DNA of 64,000 nucleotides from Trichobilharzia szidati (lineage: Eukaryota; Platyhelminthes; Trematoda; Strigeidida; Schistosomatidae), in contig OX235272.1 of NCBI GenBank assembly GCA_944472155.2, positions 79,800,020 to 79,864,019 on the forward strand, read 5' to 3'. The number at the start of each line of letters is the position of its first letter. Position 1 is the first letter of the stretch. A program made the position numbers and the translations under genes. Below the pieces are notes generated by a model that saw only the letters and a program-made list of their open reading frames with translations, searched no databases and had not been told where the DNA came from. Shown one piece after another: positions 1 through 9,657 of this stretch.

Positions 1-1150
1 TCGACATTTAACAATCTAAGGGCTTTTAATCTCAATGACGATGGACCATATTCACTAACAAGAAAAGGATATTCACAAAAATATCACTGTCTGATTTCAA
101 GCTAATGTTAGCAGTACAAATAATAAGCAGTTCGTGAAAAATAATGTCTGTAATTGAACTAGTAGTAGGGTCTACCTGGGAATGCTTACAAAGCGATAGT
201 GAATTTTTCCTAGAAATTATAGATTCAATATTCTCAGTATCAATTATAAGAGAGTGAGACTTGCTTGGAATTTTCGTGAAGTTTCTCATTAGATAAGATT
301 TAGTGCTATGAAAAGTTGAAAGAGACATTGACTGCATTTTACCAGACAAATTGAGAGAATCGTGAGAATTCTGAATAGCATAAGGATTTGAACCCCTGCA
401 AACAGACTTTATGTGCCCAATTTTACCACATTTAGGGCACTCAGCACCCTGAAAACGGAAAGTGCTACGTAGATGAGTCTTTCCACAGGAACAACAAGCT
501 TCGATATTTTTGCTCTCGATTACATGTGGATGATAGTTTGGATTTCCTTTTATGAACACTTGCATTGTCAACTTTGGACAGCATGACATCAGACACTGAC
601 GTAGTGGGAGCTGGATATTCACTGTTGACATCTTCATATGTAATTAATAAATCCCTAGCAGTCTGAAAGGTGCACGAAGGAATCTGAATCAACTCTTTCT
701 CTAACTTCGGAATATTGATTCCAGCGATTAGACGATCACGTAGTTGAGTGTGCAGCTGATCTCCAAAGTTGCACTTTGAAGCCTGTATCTGAAGCTAAAG
801 AATAGAATCTCTAATCGTCTGGTTGGGAGCACGAACACGTTTGTTGAACTGAGCCCTCACTCGTGTTTCGAAATTTGTTATACGGAAGTGATCTGTGAGA
901 AGTCGATGGAGCTTATCATTTGGCAGAGAAATTTGTTTATCTGGAAATTACAGAGTTTTCACTTGACTGTACGCATCTAGCCCAATCGCAGTAATAAAAT
1001 GAGCTGAAGTTTTGTCATCACGAACATTGTCCTACACGCACCATGCGTCAAAGCATTCAAGATAATCGGCAATTTATTCAGCGAAACGTTCATTTGAAAC
1101 TTTTCAAGACTCTTTAATTCAATAGCGACGCCAAAATGTAATAATTATTT
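1..1150 (-). pseudogene. Ty3/gypsy-type gag-protease relic, copy 1 (truncated by window edge)
   Basis: Read on the minus strand, the region from about 1140 to 692 resembles a gag capsid (compare the plus copy at 37740-38240). It is followed by a frame change and a 201-codon frame (637-32) with two C-x2-C-type knuckle pairs, including [14 protein letters not shown], a typical nucleocapsid CCHC knuckle. Downstream is a retropepsin-like block, but the catalytic Asp-Thr-Gly reads [11 protein letters not shown] here, whereas the 38-kb copy has IDTGSIESIIS. The active-site glycine is therefore lost. No LTR or integrase is seen. The zinc knuckle and protease lie in a different frame from the preceding gag, as a decay frameshift or an original frameshift site. 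A dead fragment. Confidence 0.8.
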
Positions 1151-1175
1151 GTAATAGTAGTAGTCGTCTTTCTTA

Positions 1176-1989
1176 ATGACCGATTACACGAAATCAACCA
1201 ACAATACAGAGAGTTGTGAATTTAGGAATTCGTATTTGGCGGAATTATTTTCAATTCATATAGTGAATATATTAACAAACAACAGTAAGCATTTAAACAA
1301 TACAGTGATGGAAATTGTAAATCGCCACACAAAGGCTATTATCAATGATGCAGCAGAGAATGTTCTTTTCAGGTACTGTGATACACTTCTTTTCATGATA
1401 TCGGAATCTTGGTCACTTTTGAATTCCAAGCTCATGTTCAATCATCTCATTTGTGAAGAACTCTACGAAAATGATTAGACCAACATGATCTCCAATACCA
1501 AGGCTTTATGGTCTACCGAAGATACACAAACCTGGCCTTCCACTGCACAGTATCTTGGATATGTCCGGATCCCCTTATCATCCAGTAGCTGGGTGGTTAG
1601 CTGAAATCATCGAACTCGTCAAGGGACAACTGTATATTCATTCTTTTCTTGACACCTCCCAATTTGTTCAATGTTTACAGGATAAAAATGCTTCGAATAA
1701 ACATATGTTGTCTTTCGATGTAGAATCCCTATTTACGAATATTCCACTGACAGAAACCAAGTTTCAAAGTCGTGTGATTACAATTGATATGATTATGAAC
1801 AAAAAATTTTGTTCGAAACGTCATCCAGTAAATAATACTGTTTCACTGAGTGATATATCTAATAAACAAACTAATATGGAATCACTTACTACCACATTGC
1901 CCAAGTTTTACACATATATTCTGTGTTATCAAATTTCACGCAATTCTCTAACCGGATATAACTTCTTAAAAGACACCATATATAAATGA
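1176..1989 (+). pseudogene. Penelope-like element reverse transcriptase fragment, copy 1
   Basis: Two plus-strand frames (1176-1478 and about 1498-1989) read as consecutive parts of a Penelope-like element protein. The first carries an N-terminal region. The second has a frame-shifted GLPKIHKPG-type block near 1505-1540, then DMSGSPYHPVA and FDVESLFTNIPL, which are hallmark motifs of Penelope-family reverse transcriptases. Such elements are known from schistosomes (Cercyon type). The catalytic YxDD part and the GIY-YIG endonuclease are missing, and stops separate the frames. The fragment abuts the gypsy gag relic head to head. The same junction occurs at about 37.7 kb, so the two were joined before the inverted duplication. 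Confidence 0.75.
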
Positions 1990-2046
1990 TTGTACAGCTT
2001 GATAATAAATTCGTTGAAGAGAGTCTCTTCGCTGAATCACTTGTTT

Positions 2047-2463
2047 CTATTTACTGTATGTTACCATGGGAAGTTTCCATGAATTAACAGAAGGCGAAGA
2101 TAAAAGAAGCACGGAAGGAAGAGGAAGATGTGCGAGTGTAGATTTCCATGTGAGGTTCGCGTTTTTCACTGTAACTGTACACAATTCGCCATACAAGCAT
2201 TCCTGTTGACAACTACTATGGTGTTCTGGCATTCTAGTAGTGATTGTCGTTGTAGCTGTGTTCACGCTTATTCCTACCCGTTTACATTTCACATGGATTG
2301 ATGCAAATGAAAAGTATGTGGAAGGTGAAATGAGACAACTTATTGGAAAGAAGCTTGCTGTCACGTCAGCCTGTTTCTGTGTCACATGAATTCGTTGGCC
2401 AGTTGTATACACCCACAAAACATTGTTGGCACGCTTACATTGCGAAGCCGGACCACTCCTCAA
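2047..2463 (-). other. Conserved open frame of 138 codons, unrecognised, copy 1
   Basis: A minus-strand frame is open for 138 codons and is also open at 36480-36851 (plus). A third, shortened version lies at 57984-58241 (plus). It contains several cysteines, a threonine run and a CQQECLYGELC segment, with no signal peptide or recognised domain. Differences between the first two copies and the third include many amino-acid changes, so there is no clear sign of selection for this protein. It sits upstream of the class II promoter of the FMRFamide-like genes in all three places. It may be a transposon remnant or only a duplicated non-coding segment. Confidence 0.3.
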
Positions 2464-2639
2464 TCGATATTATTTGACTCACGAGCTCCAAAGCAAAGCG
2501 CTGTCATATATTTCATACTTATCTGACTAATCAGTCTAAACGTATGAGACTGTCTTCTCAGAATATTTACGTGAACTCACTTCATTCCTTGCATATTCTA
2601 AGAAGAATTGATTTGCCACATTAGATGGCGCTTTCTTCA

Positions 2640-2967
2640 CCCAGATACCTGGAAAATCGATGCACCTTGCATACAATGATTGGCGTGCACTGTTTCACAA
2701 GTTTCACTGTTCAATCAGTAGAGTAAGCTATTCTCATAGAAGAGACGGAAATTCTCTCTCCATATTACACGTTAACGAGTGTGTGAAATTCGTATATTCT
2801 AAAATGTCAGGACAAGCTTTCTCATCATATCAGAAGATATTTATTATCTCACCATATGCATTACCACAAGTTGACCTATATCAGAAGAAGATGAGAGTAT
2901 TCCTGAGAACAAAACGTGATATCTGTTTGTTAACGTAAATCACTGTGCCCCCCTTCCATGAATTCTG
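2640..2967 (+). promoter_or_regulatory. Conserved upstream block of class II FMRFamide-like promoters
   Basis: About 330 bases directly upstream of the TATA element are strongly conserved at three sites: here, at about 35940-36260 (minus) and at about 57485-57800 (minus). In each, the block ends just before TGTATATAAGTCAG. It carries open frames in both directions, but conservation continues through the promoter, so I read it as upstream regulatory or duplicated flanking DNA rather than a gene. Confidence 0.4.
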
Positions 2968-3017
2968 TATATAAGTCAGTTGACTTGCATGCTACTTTGT
3001 TTCGACTAACTGTGTAT
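2968..3017 (+). pseudogene. Promoter and 5' leader of a sixth FMRFamide-like gene, cut by the gap (copy F)
   Basis: A TATATAA box at 2968-2974 is followed by a leader that matches the 5' leader of gene B (minus strand, 35889-35930) up to the bases TGTAT just before the N run. In gene B this is where the first ATG begins. The signal-peptide and peptide exons should therefore lie inside or beyond the gap. After the gap the sequence is intron of a different gene family in the opposite orientation, so either the rest is missing from the assembly or the locus is broken. It is labelled partial rather than proven pseudogene. Confidence 0.6.
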
Positions 3018-3117
3018 NNNNNNNNNNNNNNNNNNNNNNNNNNNNNNNNNNNNNNNNNNNNNNNNNNNNNNNNNNNNNNNNNNNNNNNNNNNNNNNNNNN
3101 NNNNNNNNNNNNNNNNN
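3018..3117. other. Assembly gap (100 N)
   Basis: Exactly 100 N bases, the usual placeholder for a gap of unknown size. It lies where a FMRFamide-like gene (left) and a cystine-knot gene (right) each lose their downstream exons, so coding sequence of both families may be missing. Confidence 0.98.
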
Positions 3118-3247
3118 GGTGAAGATTAGTTTAGCGGCTAAACAAGTGGTTGACTTGAGTGAAGTGACACTGTGATGAGTTGTGAATGTGTACACAAGAG
3201 ATGGCTGATTTGCGAGTGTTGACTATGAAAGGAGAAGTGACACTTAC

Positions 3248-3332
3248 CAGTATTGTGTAGCAGGATGATGAGGGATAGCAACACAGCTGACAGCTTCCCC
3301 ACCATACTGTATCTGCTCGGTGTATATTTCAT
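3248..3332 (-). CDS. KK7-like cystine-knot gene, signal-peptide exon only (KK-1)
   Basis: An 85-nt exon encodes MKYTPSRYSMVGKL followed by a hydrophobic leucine-rich signal peptide. It ends in phase 1 at ACTG|gtaagt, identical in length and phase to exon 1 of the complete gene at 9.66-10.24 kb. A TATATATAA box at 3372-3380 lies about 40 bases upstream. The downstream intron (3247 to 3118) matches the complete gene and runs into the N gap, so the cysteine-rich exon is not visible. By analogy the product would be secreted. Whether the gene is intact depends on the missing sequence. Confidence 0.65.
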
Positions 3333-3371
3333 TGAATTGCTTTGAATTTGCGTTCACTTTGTCTGTGGGCG

Positions 3372-3380
3372 TTATATATA
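3372..3380 (-). promoter_or_regulatory. TATA box of KK-1
   Basis: TATATATAA on the minus strand, embedded in a block conserved upstream of all KK signal exons (GATGACACCAGTATATATAA). Equivalent boxes lie at 5565-5573, 10280-10288, 13108-13116 and 15287-15295. Confidence 0.6.
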
Positions 3381-3384
3381 CTGG

Positions 3385-4390
3385 TGTCATCGAGTGATTA
3401 CGTGACAAGTGCACTACTCATCAGCTTTGAATTAATCCGTGTTTTCGTGTTACCTTTCATGCGCAGGGATTAAGTAAGAATTCGTGATTTCTTCATCATT
3501 TGATGTTGCGTAGTATCATGTGAAGAGTGAATCATGTGATTATCTCATGTCAGTTGTTAAGTGGTTTCTGTGATATTTTTGAATTAATTTTATAGCTGTG
3601 TGTAAATGACTCAGATCTTGTGAAGATGATTTTTAATTTCTTCGTAAACTTCAAAAAGCGTAGAAGGAATGTTCAGCATTTCACAGAACATCTTCATATG
3701 CAGGGGACATCTATTTTATATGTATTTTATAGCATGTTGAATTTACTTCGACACTTTCTGAATACTTCCACGTTTGTCTGCTGCATTTATATGCATCCGA
3801 GAATTTGACCTTGTGAAATATTTACTCTACACAGTGTGCTGCTAATGATCCCGCACATATTATCCTCCGTATATCAGGAAATACTCAACAGCGTCCTTCA
3901 CAAGTCGGAAACTTCACTAATGTTTGTTTATCGCATTCTAACCACGATTTGTCGACACTGTGGTATGAGATTATCACCTTGTCATTAACAATCCACTTAA
4001 CTGTGTTTTAATTCACAATTTCACACACTGTTTTTAGCATTATTGGTATTCGTAGCTGCACAAAGTTTTGAGTAGTAATGTGATAAGTAGAATGCCTTTG
4101 GATAAATAAATTTTCACTCTGTAGATACACTTTGATTTCTTCAATAAATCACTGTGATTAGTTCTTTTTCTAGTGGTCTTTTGGTAATTTGAATAATCAG
4201 GAGATTTGATCAATAACAACCTTGTTCACCCAAATATTCTGTTCAAATTTCAGTCGCAACAAATATTAGAATGAGCTGCTGCATACGACACGGTGAACCT
4301 GAAATTTTGACCTCTTGAGATATTTTGAACCAATGGACCAGTTCTTTTCTGCAACTAGATTAGGCTACCGTAAATTGTTTCCCGCTGTCT
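3385..4390. other. Spacer between divergent KK-1 promoter and the 4.4-kb terminal exon
   Basis: About 1 kb conserved in two further units (10300-11250 and 13125-14120). It must hold the 5' exon(s) of the plus-strand gene ending at 4592, but I could not identify them. One frame in 3826-4010 (reading from CAANDPAH) is partly conserved between units but carries a one-base indel relative to the others. A short segment at about 4251-4289 is bounded by a good acceptor (aatttcag) and a GT and would end in phase 1, but its homologue at 11.2 kb has a stop. RNA data would be needed to decide. Confidence 0.35.
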
Positions 4391-4398
4391 CCGTACAG

Positions 4399-4592
4399 TG
4401 AAAGGAGCCACCGTCACTCTTTCTATTCGCCGTTTGCAAAGCTGTTTTCCATTGGAGGAATGTGATGTATCGAATCGAGGATACATGGTCGAATGTATCA
4501 CACCTGCTAGTCGTGTACCGCTCAGCCAAAAATTACGTCACCATTATTATCTCCATTTCGTGGTTTCACCTGTAGATCCACTTCACAAGTAG
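4399..4592 (+). CDS. Terminal exon of an unrecognised small gene, copy 1 (VKG family)
   Basis: A 194-nt exon follows a strong acceptor (ctgtctccgtacag). If the upstream exon ends in phase 1 with G, it encodes Val-Lys-Gly and 61 further residues, ending ...VVSPVDPLHK, stop. AATAAA lies at 4598-4603, six bases after the stop. Copies at 11947-12140 and 14125-14318 have the same length and no frame disruption. Three cysteines (SCFPLEEC and MVEC) are shared, and the other two copies gain a fourth (LCDKL). In copy 3 the first two bases are TT instead of TG, which would still give Val after a phase-1 G. The length constancy, splice site and poly(A) signal argue for a real coding exon. I do not recognise the family, and its 5' exons are not found. 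Confidence 0.55.
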
Positions 4593-4949
4593 CTGGAAAT
4601 AAAGCATTGACAAGCGTGGTATTTTGTTGTTTGTTTAAAGTGAGTTTGTCAATGTTGTTCACAACCCATGGAAATCAGAAACTGTAGTCTGATAACTGAC
4701 AGTTGTCCAAAATCGTACCTGTTGACTCCGTATTTTCGTTTTGTTTGTGAACTATTAGCTCAATGCTGTTGAGGTGGAACTTGCAACAGTGATGTTTTGC
4801 TCAGTCGTGGATGATGGTTTGAAAGTTTAATGAATCAGTGTGTGTATCGAAGAGGAATCCAACAACAGCATTTCATAATTACGATGTTTCTTGTAAATTG
4901 CACAGTTCAGTATTCAACACGAAAAGTTCTCAGTTCACGCTTTCACATT

Positions 4950-5400
4950 TCATAGTGCACATGCTAGGAGTAAGGAGAAAAGACAGAAAAGCGTCAAAGA
5001 AAGCATACTAAGCGGAAATGTACGAGAGACAGAATAATCATATGAAGAATACTGATCATTCAATAGATGTGGGAGATCGGAAGCAATGGATGCACCTGCA
5101 TCACTGACAATAATTTCGAGTTGTTTCACCTGAAGTCTCCACACTTTGGTTCCAGGCTTCTCGTGGACGCCAAATGAGCAGTCACCACGTCTCTATGTAA
5201 CCCACAGGAATGGACGAAATCTTCGTGAGTGGATGGTACTTTGTGGTTTAAACACCTCATATCATTTTCAAAAACTTATCCCATAACGACTAACTTTGAT
5301 CGTCGGAGAAGGTGAAGGCTTGGCACGTGTTAAACATATCTAAGCCATCTGAATCGATGCAGCTTCTTAATGTGAAATACTGATGTACACAATGGGTGGG
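4950..5400 (-). mobile_element. LINE relic, reverse transcriptase C-terminal end
   Basis: Minus-strand fragments read RFRWLRYV, then a SHVE...PRE-like stretch and a CRCIH end. These correspond to the carboxyl end of a schistosome LINE family whose better copy is in the RFWD3-like intron (about 62.1-62.4 kb). Several frameshifts and stops. The relic begins inside the intron of the KK-2 signal exon and has replaced its cysteine-rich exon. The same junction is seen at about 12.6-12.9 and 14.8-15.1 kb, so the truncation predates the local duplications. Confidence 0.6.
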
Positions 5401-5442
5401 TGATTTGCGAGTGTCAGCTTTGAAAGGAAAAGTGACACTTAC

Positions 5443-5527
5443 CAGTAATGTGTAGCAAGATGACGAGGGAGAGTAACACAACTGACAGCTTCCTCACCAT
5501 ACTTGATCTGCTCGGTGTATACTTCAT
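5443..5527 (-). pseudogene. KK7-like signal-peptide exon without a downstream knot exon (KK-2)
   Basis: An 85-nt exon with intact frame: Met-Lys-Tyr-Thr-Pro, a second Met, then a hydrophobic signal peptide ending in phase 1 at ACTG|gtaagt, with a TATATATAA box at 5565-5573. The intron runs straight into a LINE relic, and no cysteine-rich exon is present before the oppositely oriented exon at 4.4-4.6 kb. The promoter and exon look usable, so it could still be transcribed or spliced to something unseen, but as a KK7-like gene it is truncated. Confidence 0.6.
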
Positions 5528-5699
5528 TGAATTGCTTTGAATTTGCGTTCACTTTGTCTGTGTGTTATATATACTGGTGTCATCGAGTGATTACGTGACA
5601 AGTGCACTACTCAACCGCTTTGAATTAATCCGTGTTACCTTTACTGAGCAGGGATTAATTGAGAAATTATAATCTCTGCACCACGTGATGTTGTGTATT

Positions 5700-6390
5700 T
5701 TTATGAGAAATGTGAATCATCAGATGGGCACATTTCATTTGTTTAATGGATTCTGTGATATTTTTGAATTCATTCTATGACTGCGTGTAAGTGATTCAGG
5801 TTTCGTGAGACTGATTAGCAATTCTCGGGGACGCCAAATGAGCAGTCATCACATCTCTACGTGACTCACAGCAACAGACGAAATCTTCGTGAGTGGATGA
5901 CAATTTGTGGTTTGAACACCTCCCATGACGACTATACCTGCTTGATGGAGAATGTGAAGTTTTGCCATGCGTTACACATTTCTTAGCCATCTGAATCGAC
6001 GCAGCTACTTATTCTTGAATACTGATACACCCTCCCTACTTAACCTGCTATTATTATTCCACCTGACACGAGAATCGGAAGTAGAACACCCGTGCTCAAA
6101 CGCAGTCTCATTAATTTCACTGTCAATGACCACGTCAAGCAACCAGCAGCACTCACTTATTTCCATCGATGATCTGATATCACGTATATGTCAAATGTGA
6201 AACAAGTTGGTAAATGTCACACATAATTTTATGGTCAATGCTGCGATATGGTCAATAGTTAGTGCATTGTTGTCACTGAAGCAACTCATCGAATGTATGA
6301 ATTTGTCAACACGCTGAATCACTTCAACCACCATCTGTGAATTAGAAGTTCGTGCACTGTCCTTCTGCATCATCATCGTCATGACCTACA
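5700..6390 (-). mobile_element. LINE relic, reverse transcriptase thumb/C-terminal region
   Basis: Minus-strand pieces resemble the LINE stretch with RRDIRLS and FRWL(G)HV motifs, as seen more clearly in the duplicate at 15400-16140. Frames are broken, and there is no endonuclease or catalytic YADD box here. Confidence 0.5.
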
Positions 6391-7400
6391 TTTGACAAAG
6401 ACTAGTCTCATGCCTAACATACCAAGATATCTGTCTCAAGAGTTCAGGATATTTGAACCATTTTCTCTTCAAAGAGATATATACTCTGTATACATTATAT
6501 TGAGGATAATACTGGTTGTAAAATGTTGTTGAACAATGGTTAGATGTTGCACTTCATTTAGTAATATATCATGCATGCTACCATAATGAACTTCTTGCTC
6601 ATGCAGAAAATAGCTCCTCACAAAACATGTTCCAACTCAAATGATACTTTTTTCGTTCCATTGATATCATGACACAATAGAGAAAATATGAGTGTCTATG
6701 TGTTTGTGAGCGTCTCTCGGTACGAGCATTTCCAAAACATGTTCAGCTGAATGCTTGTTGTACTATGAAATGTAGTCACTTTTATGTGGTGAATATGAAA
6801 CGGAACTCAGTATGAAAGGAAGTGAGATTTCAGAGAATGTAATGTTCACCCGTGCATATTTTTGGAACGCCTAATTCTTGAGAGGTACATGCATAATCAC
6901 ACTATATTTCTCCTACATCGCCATCTTCTACAGACGGATAATCAGCAGAGTTTGAGTTTTCTAGTTGACCAATCTATGGGGCACACAGTCAGTCGATGAA
7001 TTGTAAGGCAATGCTTCACTCTGTCCGAGTTCGATTATTTCATGATACGCAATCACTTGTACACTGATGAAATCTCGAAATGAATGAATCTAACCGAACT
7101 ACTATGTGCTAACTGGTAATGTTATTGGCCACTGTGAACAATTATCAGAGAGCGATAATATGAATACGAGGACCATGATGTCACTTGATTACAATTCCTC
7201 CGTACATAATTCGATTGTTGAGCGCAGTTGTTTGTGTTTGTATCGGCGTTGTTGTTGGTGTTGTACTGTGGTTGTGGGTTGTATCAGTTTTATGTGCTTT
7301 TGTAGTTGATGATTCTAGTATTCTGTTGTTGTGAGTTAATGTGATTCGCTTGCGTTGATAACGTTGGATACGGTAGACGTCTTATGTAGTTGTGATAATA
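6390..7400. other. Unassigned stretch inside unit X
   Basis: No coding frame, RNA gene or element end is recognised. The sequence is shared with about 16140-17150. Short open frames such as the one at 7106-7309 are not kept in the duplicate (16853-17071 diverges after a few dozen residues). Confidence 0.4.
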
Positions 7401-7404
7401 CTAT

Positions 7405-8245
7405 TAGTAATTGTACAATAATAGTCTGGTTTATTCCAAAAGAGCGCTAATGTTGCAGTGTAGAAATTCAAGCATTTGGTAAACGTTTGCACCTAAATTA
7501 ATCAAACATCATTATATAGATAATTTGACAGGACGGTTAATGGCAAGGCATATTTGGTATATGCAGTGACAGTCAAGTCTAATGCTTGCAGAGAAAAGAG
7601 AAAGATGTAATTGATAATGTTTGTGGCAAAGATTGTCAGTGATTTGAAATAGCATCACCATAGATTACGAATAGGAGATAATAATAGAGCCGATTATTTT
7701 GCTGACAACTTAGTAATTCATCAGTTGCACGGTTTAAATTATTGCACAAAACACGGGCTGGCCACATATGGTATTGTTGAGTCCCTATGCGTTTTAGTAC
7801 GAGCACATAATCTTCTTTATTGACTTCTAGTTACACCAGATGCGATACAGCAAGAAGGAGAAGGGTGTTGATGTTCAGTCAATATAGACTGACGCCATTT
7901 CTCGCATGAGTTCGGATCTCCACTAACGTATGCAGTGACATGCTGACTACAATCATCATGTATACTGACTGGTCGCTGAAGATCACGTTTACGCCTAAAC
8001 GAGAAGTCAGGAGTCTGGCATTTTGATGGATTAAGCATAAGACCATTTAGCTTAGACCACTGACTGACGGCCGACAAAAAGCTATTCAGTTTACAATACT
8101 CTGACTGTGACTTGACAGGAAACGAGACGGTCAGATCATCAGCGTATTTGACGAAGTTGATTTCATTAGAATGAGATGAGTCATGCAGGAAGAAAGAAAG
8201 AGGAAAAGTGGACAGAACAGCATCCTGAGGATCACCAGCTTCAGT
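7405..8245 (-). mobile_element. 5'-truncated CR1-like LINE fragment
   Basis: The minus strand carries the RT block FVKYADDLTVS followed by SQWSKLNGLMLNPSKCQTP and FRRKRDL, matching the LINE at 24.7-28 kb (FVKYANDLTIS, NPSKCQTVNFSF). The 3' end near 7410-7440 resembles the AATAAAG plus ATT-repeat tail of that element. The 5' end at about 8240 cuts off just at the (A)GVPQGAVLS motif and joins intron sequence of a KK7-like gene. Confidence 0.7.
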
Positions 8246-8524
8246 ACTGGTGTCACTTCTCCTTTCAAACCTTACACTCGCAAATCAGTCATAACTTGTA
8301 AACAATCAGCTCATCACAGTGTCACTTCACTCAAGTCAACCACTTGTTATCTCTCAACATCTAACCTTCACCTCATCCAACCACCACCACCAACATCATC
8401 TCACCCACTCACTCACTCAGTCAATCATTCACTACACAACTAGCCCACACACTCACACACATACACATACACACACAACTTGTAATTTTGTGTTTATCTA
8501 TCCCTTCTATCATCTGTATTTCAG

Positions 8525-8679
8525 CTGACGCCCAAGAATGTGCGCCTCTCTTTGAAAAATGCCAGAGAACTGCAGATTGCTGTTGGTTCGCAAGATGCAA
8601 ATTAACATCAGGGACAAATGGGATGTGCATTCCATGTGATATACGCGGGAGCTACTGCCACTACCGACATCATGATTAG
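8525..8679 (+). pseudogene. Orphan KK7-like cystine-knot exon (KK-6)
   Basis: Intron sequence from about 8248, a CA-rich tract and an acceptor (tgtatttcag at 8515-8524) lead to an exon in phase 1. It encodes Asp-Ala-Gln-Glu-Cys and a complete first knot pattern, C-x6-C-x5-CC-x4-C-x9-C, then C-x2-C-x6-C, and a stop at 8677. The second knot seen in KK-3 is cut short after its first two cysteines. No signal exon is present, because a LINE fragment joins at the exon 1/intron boundary (about 8245). The gene is on the plus strand, opposite to the other KK copies. It is a broken paralogue. A further weak remnant (NICVECIPEGF) lies near 8849-8881. Confidence 0.65.
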
Positions 8680-8699
8680 TGACTTTTCATCTGACAATG

Positions 8700-9650
8700 T
8701 GGAGAATGCACATCTCTCCTATCTACCCTCACGAGCACTTCTACACCATATCTTCACATTTCTTTGGATACCAGGGCAGCCTGAACAGCCTCGTAAATTG
8801 TACGAACACTCCACTTCACCACTCTCTATTCTGTTTTTAACTGGAGAAAATATATGCGTTGAATGCATTCCCGAAGGCTTTCACCAGCCTGCTGTGTCAT
8901 TTTGCCTATCCTGTTCAAGCAAAAAGTAACGTTTTTCATATGTTTTGTATATTTTTGTGCGATGAAGTTTCTGTGGCAGTTTAATCGCCTTCCTGTTGCA
9001 GGGTCACTAACCCGACGTCCAAAATTCTCACTTTTCCCTTGCCTTCCGAACGCCCAGAAATGTAAAGAGATGTAAAGAAGGTGAGGTTAACCATCGAAAA
9101 GATGAGCAGATAATTGTCACCATCAATCACATGAGTGATATTTCATCACGACTTCTTTATCAAACAATACAGGTGGCATGAAACCAGGACTCATAAATCA
9201 GAATAGAAATTTCCGAGACAGAAGTAATTTTCAGTCACTGTATTATGCTGTCAAACCATCTTATTCTACTTCAAAACGACTCGAACCACTAATGTTATCA
9301 GTATTACCATAGTCTTGCTGACATTCATAGTGTTTCTAATTTCGAGAATAAAACACCTACGCGTTTTCATCTTCCATCGCAAAGTAACCGTGAACGCAAC
9401 TTATACTTATGACACTTAAACGTTTGTTCTCCATCCCATATCAAGTCAATCACTCAGTCACAAACGTCGAATAAACAATAAGGCACATTTTTACTGATGT
9501 CACTGGTATAAATAGTTGTATTTCATCACCCTCTCATCACCCTGCAATATGGAAAAGGATAAAATGAAGACTAGTGAATCAGGAAGTGAGTACATCAAAA
9601 GTGACTTAAGGTAATCATTTCTTCACAGGTGAGAAGCCATGTGAAGTAGG
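8700..9650. other. Intergenic, no supported gene
   Basis: Apart from a possible degenerate cystine-knot remnant near 8849-8930 (plus strand, short frame with four cysteines), I see no gene, repeat end or RNA in this stretch. Confidence 0.4.
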
Positions 9651-9657
9651 CGTATTA

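Larger units (their letters stand above)
1..3017. repeat. Left arm of a 3-kb inverted duplication
   Basis: This stretch reappears as its reverse complement at about 35888-38881. Base 1 pairs with about 38881, and the last bases before the N gap pair with about 35888. The arm carries a gypsy gag fragment, a Penelope-like fragment, a 138-codon open frame and the promoter of a FMRFamide-like gene, in the same order as the right arm. The arms differ by scattered substitutions and small indels, so this is a true duplication rather than an exact assembly echo. The arm ends exactly at the assembly gap. Confidence 0.9.
5560..8240. repeat. Direct duplication unit X, copy 1 (about 2.7 kb)
   Basis: The order KK promoter, LINE C-terminal relic, unannotated 1 kb and LINE RT fragment recurs at about 15290-17970 in the same orientation with many small differences. 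The first copy ends abruptly at about 8240 against intron sequence of a KK-like gene. The second continues further into the LINE. Confidence 0.75.

Noticed and set aside
4950..5144. A possible alternative terminal exon for KK-2 (64-codon minus frame with a hydrophobic C-terminus after an acceptor-like AG, also partly open at 12.6 and 14.8 kb)
   Set aside because: It continues directly from LINE C-terminal motifs (RFRWLRYV ... CRCIH) in an adjacent frame, so it is best explained as the decayed end of that LINE.
8400..8490. CRISPR-like or other array from the repeated CACT/CACA tract
   Set aside because: It is a simple CA/CACT-rich microsatellite inside the KK intron, also present as TG-rich sequence in the intron at 9.9 kb.
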